46,462 bases of DNA from Rhodopirellula sp. Lineage in GTDB: Bacteria; Planctomycetota; Planctomycetia; Pirellulales; Pirellulaceae. Of this stretch, positions 18,662 to 27,123 are shown in pieces. Location: the NCBI GenBank assembly GCA_002701385.1, contig NZVD01000036.1:1-46462 (forward strand), in the 5' to 3' direction. Position 1 is the stretch's first letter, and the number at the start of each line of letters is the position of its first letter. The notes beneath the pieces were generated by a model, which was not told the DNA's origin, made no database searches, and saw nothing but the letters and a program-made list of their open reading frames with translations. Made by a program: the position numbers and the translations under genes.

Positions 18662-21316
18662 CTAGCGTCGCCTTGTCGCGACAACATTGTTCTTTTCTGA
18701 TGAAACCCGGATGATCAGCATCACGATTCCTGCTAACAGTGCCGGAATCGGTGGCGCCCAAATGGCGAGTAAGCGATAAAACGCTTCAATCGATGCGACT
18801 TCACGGTTTGTTTCCATTTCAATTTGACGAATGACATCGTTCTTCTCCTGCTCTATTTGAGCCTGAGCCAACGAAAACTTCTGTTGTTCATCCTGCTGTG
18901 CCTGTTGCAACATTTGACGCTTGGCAAGCGGATCCAAGGATTCATCTTCTTCGATTTCCTTGACCCGAGCTGAAAGTCGCTCTTCTGCCTTTTCCAGTGC
19001 TGCTTCAGCCTCAGCATCCGCTTCCTTTCGCTTGTCTTCTGAAACAGTAAGGAATTCACTCTTTTCCAGTTCAACCCGGGTCAGGCTTCGATGAGCAGGG
19101 CGTCGAGATCGCAAAGCAATAAAATCACTTTCACCTGCTAATGAATCAACAGCATTGAGCACAAAAGTAACGTTATCAAAGGCAAAATCCAAATTGCCAA
19201 ACGTACGTTCCTGAAAGAAGAAGTCTGAGATCATATCCACGTCGGCGACAAAAATTGCATTCGCTTTCACTTCGCCATCTCGCTTGACCTTGGCTGCCAC
19301 CATATGAATATCTGTATCAACCTGACGAACCGGGTCACGAGCGGGGCGTGCAGCGGCACCGCCGCCCATCATCATCGCCATCGATGGACTGTCATCCACA
19401 AATTCGGCCCATTCCAATAGTCCCGAGTTGGGTCCCGTACTAACCAAGGCCGACACTTCGGCACCGGACACGGTCGAATCCTTTGCAATCGAACCTGCAT
19501 AGATTGCAACCAATTCCTGCAAACCGGAACTTACATCATCCACCAGATTGAAAGCGTCTTCATTCCCGCCTTTGGCCGTTAGGAATAGATACTCCGCCGG
19601 CAGGGCAGAAAATTGAGGATGCGGATTACTTACATCGAACGCAACCCGATCATACTTCCATTGAATGCCCAATGTATTCAACAAACGCGTGGCCTGTCCG
19701 CCATCAGCTTTAGGCTGTGGAGGTGTTCCACCTCCCATCATGCCCATCTGTCCACCGGGTGAGGGTTTAGGTTGTCGCGGCGCACCGGTGACACCAAACT
19801 GAGTCCCCATGGCCATCGGAAATGGGTCATCAAAGATCAAGGTTGGATTGCCAGCACCGACGTGCGTAACCAGATTGTCCATTTGTGGATCAGTCAACGA
19901 CGACGGCATAACGGCCAGTAAGACATCAAAGTCTTCACTATCAATCGGAGCGTCTGGAGATACAGACACCACTTCGTATTGTTTTTTGAGCTCCGTCACA
20001 ATCTGCCACTCGTTACTTCCACTAATCACATTCGCATCTGTGTTAAGCACACCAACCGTTTGACGTTCTTCCTGTGCAACGGTCTGTATCGACCGAGTTA
20101 ACTCGTACTCGACGGGAATACCTTTTCCAAAAAACGGGATAACCACTTTGTCATTACTACTAATGACTACCGCTCCGAGAAATACTTCGGCCTCTTGTTG
20201 CCGACCATCCACTTCGGTCATCAGTTGCATTGGCGTAATTCCAAAGTGTCGAGCCTCATTCGCCGCTTCACTAAACGGTTCCACATCAACGATTCTCACG
20301 TCAAGCTTTCCACTACTTAGCTCTTCGAATTGACGCAGTAATCCGGAAAGTTGCTTACGTGTCTCTGTATACTCTCGCGGGACTTCCGGGCTGAGGTAGG
20401 CCTGAATTTCAATTCTGCTATCGGATTCGATGGAGTCCAAAATCATATGGCTTGCCGGGGTAAGGCTAAAGAGCTTTTCGGCCGTCAAATCGACCCGAAT
20501 TGCAGCTACTCCAGCCCAAATTGTCACACAAACCAGCACAACAGCCAAAGACACCGTCCGAATCCCGTACTGCACCCCTATATCTGCCTGTTTGCCTGAA
20601 GCCCATAAGCGTTTGGACATCACGACCAGATTTAGATAAAGCATAACCGCGGTCAGACTAACGAAATAAAGCACTCCATCAAATGGCACGACTCCCATGC
20701 CAAAATCCTGAAATTTACGAGCCAAGCTAAGCGATTCAATCGCCTCTCTTGCTCCTAAGAAACCAGCTGCTGTATCAAGGAAAACTGGAACTCCACAGAA
20801 TGCAATCCCTAGTACAAAAGCTACGGTCATGCTAGTAGTCAGCATCGATGCCAACATACCGGCAGCAAGTAAAGCGCCACCTGCCAACCAATATCCAAAA
20901 TAAGTTGATGCCAGCAGGCCAAAATCGGGTTCGCCGATGAAGATTAGAATAATGACATGCGTCATGGATGAAAGTAAGGCTAAAGAATAGACCGCTAAAA
21001 CGCTTAGGTACTTCCCTAGTAAAATTTCCAGGTTGGTTGCAGGTAGAGTGTAAAGCAGCTCATCCGTACCACTTTTTCGCTCGTCCGCCCAAACACCCAT
21101 CGTTAGCGACGGAACGAAGAATAACAATAACAGAGGGAACCACTCTGTTAGTTGATCTAATACGGGCTCATTTGCTGTAAAGAATTCAGCATCAAACCCC
21201 AGGGCGCCGCCGGCCACAACAAATACCACTATAAACAGGTATCCAAGTACTCCTGAAAAGTAGCTGGATAGATTACGAATCAGAATCGGCCAGATTACAC
21301 CAGGTCGAATATTCAT
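18662..21316 (-). CDS. GldF/GldG-type ABC permease fusion
   Basis: 884 residues. The N-terminal ABC-2 permease (about 1-235, six hydrophobic segments, ADERKSGTDELLYTLPA after the second) resembles GldF. A seventh segment near 255-272 leads into a GldG-like extracytoplasmic region (RVDLTAEKLFSLTPASHMILD, LSPEVPREY, IVDVEPFSEAANEARHFGI). A charged coiled coil (about 760-840) and a final membrane helix (about 848-868) end the protein. Two Met/Gly-rich stretches interrupt the GldG region (GGQMGMMGGGTPPQP; SMAMMMGGGAAARP). AAGGA lies 8 bases before the ATG. It pairs with the ATPase upstream. In Bacteroidetes GldA/F/G relates to gliding, but in planctomycetes the substrate is unknown. Confidence 0.9.
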   Translation of the reverse strand: MNIRPGVIWPILIRNLSSYFSGVLGYLFIVVFVVAGGALGFDAEFFTANEPVLDQLTEWFPLLLLFFVPSLTMGVWADERKSGTDELLYTLPATNLEILLGKYLSVLAVYSLALLSSMTHVIILIFIGEPDFGLLASTYFGYWLAGGALLAAGMLASMLTTSMTVAFVLGIAFCGVPVFLDTAAGFLGAREAIESLSLARKFQDFGMGVVPFDGVLYFVSLTAVMLYLNLVVMSKRLWASGKQADIGVQYGIRTVSLAVVLVCVTIWAGVAAIRVDLTAEKLFSLTPASHMILDSIESDSRIEIQAYLSPEVPREYTETRKQLSGLLRQFEELSSGKLDVRIVDVEPFSEAANEARHFGITPMQLMTEVDGRQQEAEVFLGAVVISSNDKVVIPFFGKGIPVEYELTRSIQTVAQEERQTVGVLNTDANVISGSNEWQIVTELKKQYEVVSVSPDAPIDSEDFDVLLAVMPSSLTDPQMDNLVTHVGAGNPTLIFDDPFPMAMGTQFGVTGAPRQPKPSPGGQMGMMGGGTPPQPKADGGQATRLLNTLGIQWKYDRVAFDVSNPHPQFSALPAEYLFLTAKGGNEDAFNLVDDVSSGLQELVAIYAGSIAKDSTVSGAEVSALVSTGPNSGLLEWAEFVDDSPSMAMMMGGGAAARPARDPVRQVDTDIHMVAAKVKRDGEVKANAIFVADVDMISDFFFQERTFGNLDFAFDNVTFVLNAVDSLAGESDFIALRSRRPAHRSLTRVELEKSEFLTVSEDKRKEADAEAEAALEKAEERLSARVKEIEEDESLDPLAKRQMLQQAQQDEQQKFSLAQAQIEQEKNDVIRQIEMETNREVASIEAFYRLLAIWAPPIPALLAGIVMLIIRVSSEKNNVVATRRR

Positions 21317-21359
21317 TGATTAGTCCTTATACCCTTCGGCATCAAAATGGTGATGCGAG

Positions 21360-22145
21360 TTAACTATTAGACGATGTCAAGTCTCGGAAACGCTCTTCCA
21401 TGGCAGATCCATCTGTTCCCAATTCTGAGGTAGCTCCATCGAACACAATCGCACCATCATTAATGAGAACGACTCGATCACAGACAGCATGTACTTCCTG
21501 CAGAATATGGGTCGATAGCAGGACTGTCTTTGTTTCGCCAAGCGTTGTGATTAATTCGCGAACCCCATGCACCTGATTCGGATCCAAGCCACTCGTTGGC
21601 TCGTCCAAAATAAGAACATCAGGGTCATGCAAGAGTGCCTGAGCCATTCCAACTCGTTGACGATACCCTCGAGACAGCTTGCCGATCGCTTTTTCCCAAA
21701 CGTCGGAAAGCATGCAAGTACTACGTACATACTCCATTCGTTCGGTGAGGACGTCAGCAGGCATTAACCGAGTCCGTCCTACATAATTCAGGAAGGACCG
21801 TGGAGTCATTTCAGCATAGAGTGGACCGTTTTCAGGAAGGTATCCTAAAATCTCTGCGGCCTGCAAACGCTGATATGAAACGTCAAAGCCCCCTATAAGC
21901 GATCGTCCTTCACTGGGAGCAAGAAATCCCGTGAGCATCTTCATTGTCGTGGATTTCCCAGCTCCGTTGGGGCCTAGAAATCCACAAACCTGCCCGCGAG
22001 GCACGCTGAATGAGACGTTACGTGTAGCTGCAAATTGGCCGTAGAATTTACTTAGACCAACAGCTTCGATCATGGCTTGCTGCTGAGTTCCAGCGTCTTC
22101 TGCCTGATTCGCGTCACTTACTGAGGTCGATACGTATTCCGCCAT
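21360..22145 (-). CDS. ABC transporter ATP-binding protein, GldA-like
   Basis: 261 residues from the ATG at 22145. AGGTG six bases upstream favours this ATG over the GTG at 22154. Walker A is GPNGAGKST (58-66), the signature is LSRGYRQR (157-164), Walker B is VLILDEP (177-183), and the switch histidine is H213 in STHILQEV. A variable extension of about 25 residues precedes the domain. YLPENGPLY after the Q-loop position is typical of Gld/drug-efflux type ATPases. It should energise the permease encoded 43 bases downstream and heads the six-gene minus-strand run. Confidence 0.93.
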   Translation of the reverse strand: MAEYVSTSVSDANQAEDAGTQQQAMIEAVGLSKFYGQFAATRNVSFSVPRGQVCGFLGPNGAGKSTTMKMLTGFLAPSEGRSLIGGFDVSYQRLQAAEILGYLPENGPLYAEMTPRSFLNYVGRTRLMPADVLTERMEYVRSTCMLSDVWEKAIGKLSRGYRQRVGMAQALLHDPDVLILDEPTSGLDPNQVHGVRELITTLGETKTVLLSTHILQEVHAVCDRVVLINDGAIVFDGATSELGTDGSAMEERFRDLTSSNS

Positions 22146-22171
22146 TTCAATCACCTAATGTTGGAAAATAT

Positions 22172-22202
22172 AATCACATAGATGGATAGTAAAAATGTGA
22201 TT
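22172..22202. repeat. perfect 8-bp inverted repeat between esterase-peptidase and ABC ATPase genes
   Basis: AATCACAT (22172-22179) and ATGTGATT (22195-22202) are perfect inverted copies separated by 15 bases. They lie 27-57 bases upstream of the ATPase ATG and about 59 bases past the preceding gene's stop. It could be an operator for the ABC operon or a weak terminator hairpin for the gene before it. The following minus-strand sequence (ATATTTTCC) is only mildly T-rich. Confidence 0.4.
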
Positions 22203-22260
22203 TTAGTCACGCCGATTTAACGTGTAAAGTTATGAATCCCTTTTTGCAAACGAGGAATTT

Positions 22261-23697
22261 TCAACGGAGCTTCCCCCAAACTTCTTCCAGCACTGAGAAT
22301 GTGAAGGGATCGTAAATCTCCAGTTCTGCGGCTACGAATGGAAAGAAGTCATTGCGATAGAAATATGCCTCTGTCGCCTCAGCAAAAAACTCCTTCTCAT
22401 TGGTAGTGCCATAGTGCTTTACGGTTGCTCCGGTATACAGAAGTACCTTCTGATATTTTCCGGACGCCATGGCCCGGTCGTAAGCCTTCTTAATCTCGTG
22501 ATGATCAAACCCTAGGATCTGATCATGATAAGAATGTGCCAATTCATGCAGGATCACAGCTGGATGCTTCAAAATCTGCTGACGTGACAACAGAGAGGCA
22601 GCCCGTGGTAGGTGTACTTTTTTATGCAACCGCGGATCATGACCGTTGTCACGCAACCAACCGGCTCCCGGATGATATTGCATCGCGCCTAAAGTGGGAT
22701 GATGGCGTTCCAGCCAAATTTCCAAAGTCTGCAACGTCTTCAACTGCTTTTCAGGTACGAAGATCTTGATACGTTGCAAATGATTCGCAAGCATCTTGAT
22801 CGCATCTTTGCCTAATTCTGCGTGCTGCCCCCCCAACAAAGATGGATCCACGTGTACGGTCCAGCCTTCCAAGTCCATCTTAACCGGATCAAATCTAACG
22901 CCTGAGGCTCGTCGGTTCTGACTGTAGACCCATTGCCATAATTCCTGCGAAGCAAAAGCATCTTTCCAGCTATCGTGACCTCGCCCTTTGATTTCTGAAT
23001 ATTTCGGATTCCCTCCGGCATTTCCCAATGCTTTGACAATAGAACGGGAACGCTCCACCGTAATTGCAGTATCTTGATCACCATGCCAAGTCCAAATCGG
23101 CAAATGGGCAATTGATGCCGCCAATGTGTTATCCGCTCCTCCACAAATGGGTATCGCTGCAGCGAAGTAATTGGGACGACGTTGAATCGCATCCCACACT
23201 CCGTAACCGCCCATTGACAATCCCATGACATAGATTCGATTCAAGTCAATTTGATTGGACGATTTAGCCACAAACGCATCTAGCAACTCAAAAAGTGACT
23301 TCATCGAATTGGAGATAGGAGGCATCTTGTGTGACTTTGTCGACCAGGGGACATCGACCCACAGTTCGTCATGAGGAACCTGTCCGGCAAGAATGTACGA
23401 TTCAAATCGAGAGGTTATTCCAGCTGCTTCAAAGGCTTTGATCGCGCCCGCATCTGTCAACTCACCTTGGTTATCATCGCCTCGCCCTCCAGCTCCATGC
23501 AGAAATAGAAGCAACGGGTACTTCTTATCGGCCTTGACATCACTTGGAGCACGATGACGATAGTTCAAAACATTTCCATCTTTACTTTTCCAAGTGGCTG
23601 CCGAGTATTCATCCACTAGGTCATCCGCAACGAGGGTGGTAGTCACGAGTGGCGCCAATAGCAGCCAGCAAACGCTTAAACGGGTGAATTCTCTCAT
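22261..23697 (-). CDS. esterase/PHB depolymerase-like hydrolase fused to HExxH metallopeptidase-like domain
   Basis: 478 residues with signal peptide MREFTRLSVCWLLLAPLVTTTLVA. The N-terminal alpha/beta hydrolase (about 30-262) has LLLFLHGAGGRG (oxyanion region, 63-73), nucleophile elbow GLSMGG with Ser161, likely Asp209 in HGDQD and His241 in GRGHDSW. This is the pattern of planctomycete carboxylesterase/prolyl oligopeptidase-like enzymes. The C-terminal part (about 280-478) is separate. It has a zinc motif HELAH (384-388) and a downstream EFFAEATEAYF in which Glu437 or Glu440 could be the third ligand, as in gluzincins. A related C-terminal layout is found in the gene at 33832. The protein is exported and single-gene, and substrates of both halves are unknown. 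Confidence 0.87.
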   Translation of the reverse strand: MREFTRLSVCWLLLAPLVTTTLVADDLVDEYSAATWKSKDGNVLNYRHRAPSDVKADKKYPLLLFLHGAGGRGDDNQGELTDAGAIKAFEAAGITSRFESYILAGQVPHDELWVDVPWSTKSHKMPPISNSMKSLFELLDAFVAKSSNQIDLNRIYVMGLSMGGYGVWDAIQRRPNYFAAAIPICGGADNTLAASIAHLPIWTWHGDQDTAITVERSRSIVKALGNAGGNPKYSEIKGRGHDSWKDAFASQELWQWVYSQNRRASGVRFDPVKMDLEGWTVHVDPSLLGGQHAELGKDAIKMLANHLQRIKIFVPEKQLKTLQTLEIWLERHHPTLGAMQYHPGAGWLRDNGHDPRLHKKVHLPRAASLLSRQQILKHPAVILHELAHSYHDQILGFDHHEIKKAYDRAMASGKYQKVLLYTGATVKHYGTTNEKEFFAEATEAYFYRNDFFPFVAAELEIYDPFTFSVLEEVWGKLR

Positions 23698-23849
23698 CTG
23701 TTGAAGTCCTATCGAAGTGAGGCCCAGAGTAATTTATTAAAGTGTCATTTGCCAACTATATATGAACGAACGGTAGCAAAGCTTGAATGTACCCCGTACC
23801 GAGGTGGAATGCGAGTAGTACGAAGCCTAATCCACAGTCCAAGTCAGCG

Positions 23850-23878
23850 TTTTCATAAACTTCGATGCGTACTATAAT
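23850..23878 (+). promoter_or_regulatory. candidate promoter of the DUF1592/DUF1552 pair
   Basis: TTTTCA (23850-23855) and consensus TATAAT (23873-23878) are 17 bases apart in the 248-base divergent gap, 67 bases before the ATG at 23946. The -10 is perfect and the -35 matches four of six positions. No test was possible beyond inspection. Confidence 0.45.
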
Positions 23879-23945
23879 AGGAACCAGAAGGCGATTGCTT
23901 TCAACTCATTATTCCCACCAACAACCCCTCCTTAGCTAAGTTCTA

Positions 23946-26900
23946 ATGCTCTTAAACCGAAGTTTAGTATTTTCTTGTGCAGTCGTCGTTTCTGCATCCA
24001 TTACATCTCTGGTCAATGCACAATCTCCTCAGCAGGTATTCGTGAAGGATATCCAGCCGATCATGCGTACGTATTGCTATGATTGCCACAACGCTGAATT
24101 ACAGGAAGGAAAAGTGCGTTTAGACAACTTAAACCCAGATTTGGTCGGGGGCCCGGACGCCCAACGCTGGCACCATGCGTTGGACATGATCAACCAGGGA
24201 GATATGCCTCCAGAAGACGCAGAACATCCTGATGAAGCGACACTCGAGAAACTGACCGACTGGATTCAGATTGAGTTAGTGAAGTCTATCAAGGCCCATC
24301 GAAACTCTAATCGAGTGGTTATGCGGCGTATGACACGTGAACAATACACCAATACGTTGCAGCAGCTGCTGGGCATTGATGTTAATTTTGGCGATGCGTT
24401 ACCTGAGGATGCCAAATCAAAGTCAGGGTTCACCAACAATGGGAACGTGCAACAGATCAGCCCACTCCATCTCGACTACTATCAAAAAGTCGCCCGAGAG
24501 GCCTTGGCACAGACCATTTTCACTGAGAAGCCCCACATTACCCGCTATAAAATCCAAGTCGGTCTGGATATTGGAAAAGAGCTACCAGGAGAAAAGAAAT
24601 CCGGCCAATTCGGAGGTTACGTTTCACAGCCGGTAAGTAATAGCCACATCATCCCTGACGTACTCAATGAAGCCGGTGAACCAATCTTTATTGACCCTGC
24701 CAGCCGCCCTTCACCTTACAACAACATTTTGCACAATCTAGGAATTGGGATGCGAGGTTCGGATCGTAGTCGTTATGCAGTGGTTGCCGAAGGCATGCAT
24801 CTCGACTCAGCATTTCAGCATGTAGAAAGAGCACCGGGCGCATGGCACGCGCCATCACCTAACCTGAAAATGTTAATCCGTCGTGACTTCCCAGTTCAAG
24901 GCAATTTCGCATTTCGAGTCACGGCTGCTAGAACCTCAGGACGTAACGCTCAACTTCGAAGGACTTATGGCAACAAGGACCAAATCACCAAAGTCACCGA
25001 TACCAAAACAGAGAAGCAGTCGGGAGCGTTTTCCGTCAACGGTGGTGATGCCTACAAGCTTGAACGATCTGTTTTTGAAGATGGCAAACTAATCAACGAA
25101 GAAGGGCAGAAACCGGGAAATAACCGTACCGCCCGTTTCCGGATCCGACCTCCTAAAGCCGACTTGTACCACGTGGAAATTGTCCGCAGTGCACTTAAGG
25201 AGAACACTGAAACGGAACTCTATATGGAGTTCGGTAACCGAGACAACCGAATCAACACAAAGTTCAAACTGGAGCGAGAACCGCGTGATGCCGTACGAAT
25301 GTGCACCCCTCTGGGGATCGTCGCTTTGGAAGACGGAGAAAACGAAGCCTACTTCCGCTGGAACGGCCTCGTCTCAATCGACGAAATTGTATTCACTCCA
25401 CTGGCGGCCAATCACAAAATCCGTCAAGAACGAGCCGAACAGGTAGCCAAGGTCGAGGCGTTGAAACTCGTCAATCGAAAACGAACCGCCGTACTCCAAG
25501 TATCTCTTGGCAATCGAACCGACGACGGGCAGGATTCTAAGACCTTCGATCGAATTCAGGAAATTAATACTCCACTCGGCGAGTTCGAATCCTATCAATT
25601 TGTCGGACGTCTAGAAAACCTCCCTACGCCACAGCTTGACCTAAATGAGATGACTTCATTGTCCAACATTTTGGTTCTCTCTGTCTGGAACGGTGACTTC
25701 ATCAAAGACAAAGCAAACTCTGGCTCATCGATCATTGTTAAAGAAGTCGAATTTGAAGCTCCTTACTTCTCTCAGTGGCCTCCGCAAAGCCATACCCAGA
25801 TCTTCATCGACTCGCCAAACAAAAACAATCACGAACTCTACGCCCGTGAAGTGCTGGAACGATTTATTACTCGTGCCTTCCGCCGGCCAGTCACTAAAGA
25901 TGAGTTAGACCTGTATTACAATTTCTGGTCAGCAGTGCGGTCAGATTATTCCACCTTTGAAGGTGGTATTCGCGAAACGCTGGTAGCAGTCTTATGCTCA
26001 CCCAATTTCATTTACCTGGCCGAAGGAGATACAGAGAAGAAGTCCAAGCGACAACGGGAATACGAACTGGCCTCTAAGCTGTCCTATTTCCTATGGAATG
26101 GCCCACCGGACCAACATCTCTACGAACTGGCAAGCAATGGAAAATTAGGAAGCAGCCTCAAAAGTGAAGTCTCACGGATGGTTCAGGATCCTCGGTCCTG
26201 GAATTTCATCACCTCTTTTTCCAGCCAATGGCTCAAACTTTATCGCCACAATGAACAGGCTGTGGACATTGGCCGCTACCCTCAGTTCACTCGTTTTATC
26301 AAGTCGGACCTGGAACTGGAAACCTACCACTTCATGAACCACCTTCTCCAGGAAGATCTCAGCATCTTCAACATGATCGACAGTGAATTCGTTGTGGTGA
26401 ATCAAAACCTGGCCGAGTTTTATGGCATTGAAGATGTGGAAGGAACTGAATTCCGTGTAGTCCCAGTCTCGGCAGATCTCAATCGTGGTGGGCTCTTAAC
26501 TCAGGGTTCATTCCTCAGTGGACACTCGGACGGAACACAAGCTCATCCGATTAAACGTGCCGTCTGGATGATGGAGAGAATCCTTGGTGAGTCTCCTCCA
26601 CCGCCTCCGCCAAATGTGCCAGATCTCGACCCGAAAGATCCCAATACAAACAAACTGCCCATCGCTGAGCAATTGGCTCTTCACCGGGACAATGTCTCAT
26701 GTCGAAATTGCCATAAAAAGCTGGACCCCTATGGTTTAGTGTTCGAAGACTATAATGGAGCAGGACTTTTGTCGACTTCGCCTGGATCCAACCCTAATAC
26801 CATCGTTCAGTTGCCTGCGGGGTCCGAAGTGACTGGTGTTGCCGGAATGAAGAAATACGTTTTAGAATTCGAGCGTGAGAAGTTTGCCACATCACTGGTC

Positions 26901-27053
26901 GAGCACCTAATGACGTTCGCTCTAGGACGTGACATGTCTTATGTTGATGAAGAAGAGATTCACACCATCGTGGTCGCTGCCATGAAAAACGGTGGCTCTT
27001 TCCAATCCACATTACAAGAAATTATTACAAGCCCAATGTTTCTGCGTAACTAG
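23946..27053 (+). CDS. PSCyt1-DUF1587/1592/1588/1585 cytochrome protein with large central insertion
   Basis: 1035 residues with signal peptide MLLNRSLVFSCAVVVSASITSLVNA. PSCyt1 has CYDCH at 44-48 and GDMPPED near 88. DUF1587 follows (MRRMTREQYTNTLQQLLGID). Between about 190 and 560 lies a long region including a beta-rich part (YHVEIVRSALKENTETELYMEFGN) that suggests an embedded ligand-binding domain. DUF1595 (FITRAFRRPVTKDELDLYYNFW), DUF1592 (KLSYFLWNGPPDQHLYELA) and DUF1588 (ESPPPPPPNVPDLDPKD, CRNCH at 919-923) come next, and DUF1585 (FALGRDMSYVDEEEI) ends it. It is about 175 residues longer than the paralogue at 11116. It is followed 70 bases later by its DUF1552 partner. Confidence 0.93.
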   Translation: MLLNRSLVFSCAVVVSASITSLVNAQSPQQVFVKDIQPIMRTYCYDCHNAELQEGKVRLDNLNPDLVGGPDAQRWHHALDMINQGDMPPEDAEHPDEATLEKLTDWIQIELVKSIKAHRNSNRVVMRRMTREQYTNTLQQLLGIDVNFGDALPEDAKSKSGFTNNGNVQQISPLHLDYYQKVAREALAQTIFTEKPHITRYKIQVGLDIGKELPGEKKSGQFGGYVSQPVSNSHIIPDVLNEAGEPIFIDPASRPSPYNNILHNLGIGMRGSDRSRYAVVAEGMHLDSAFQHVERAPGAWHAPSPNLKMLIRRDFPVQGNFAFRVTAARTSGRNAQLRRTYGNKDQITKVTDTKTEKQSGAFSVNGGDAYKLERSVFEDGKLINEEGQKPGNNRTARFRIRPPKADLYHVEIVRSALKENTETELYMEFGNRDNRINTKFKLEREPRDAVRMCTPLGIVALEDGENEAYFRWNGLVSIDEIVFTPLAANHKIRQERAEQVAKVEALKLVNRKRTAVLQVSLGNRTDDGQDSKTFDRIQEINTPLGEFESYQFVGRLENLPTPQLDLNEMTSLSNILVLSVWNGDFIKDKANSGSSIIVKEVEFEAPYFSQWPPQSHTQIFIDSPNKNNHELYAREVLERFITRAFRRPVTKDELDLYYNFWSAVRSDYSTFEGGIRETLVAVLCSPNFIYLAEGDTEKKSKRQREYELASKLSYFLWNGPPDQHLYELASNGKLGSSLKSEVSRMVQDPRSWNFITSFSSQWLKLYRHNEQAVDIGRYPQFTRFIKSDLELETYHFMNHLLQEDLSIFNMIDSEFVVVNQNLAEFYGIEDVEGTEFRVVPVSADLNRGGLLTQGSFLSGHSDGTQAHPIKRAVWMMERILGESPPPPPPNVPDLDPKDPNTNKLPIAEQLALHRDNVSCRNCHKKLDPYGLVFEDYNGAGLLSTSPGSNPNTIVQLPAGSEVTGVAGMKKYVLEFEREKFATSLVEHLMTFALGRDMSYVDEEEIHTIVVAAMKNGGSFQSTLQEIITSPMFLRN

Positions 27054-27123
27054 CAGGTAAACTTAATAATAGAGAAGAACTGATTAACGGACAGTTCAAA
27101 GAACCTAAGAAGAAAGAACAACG

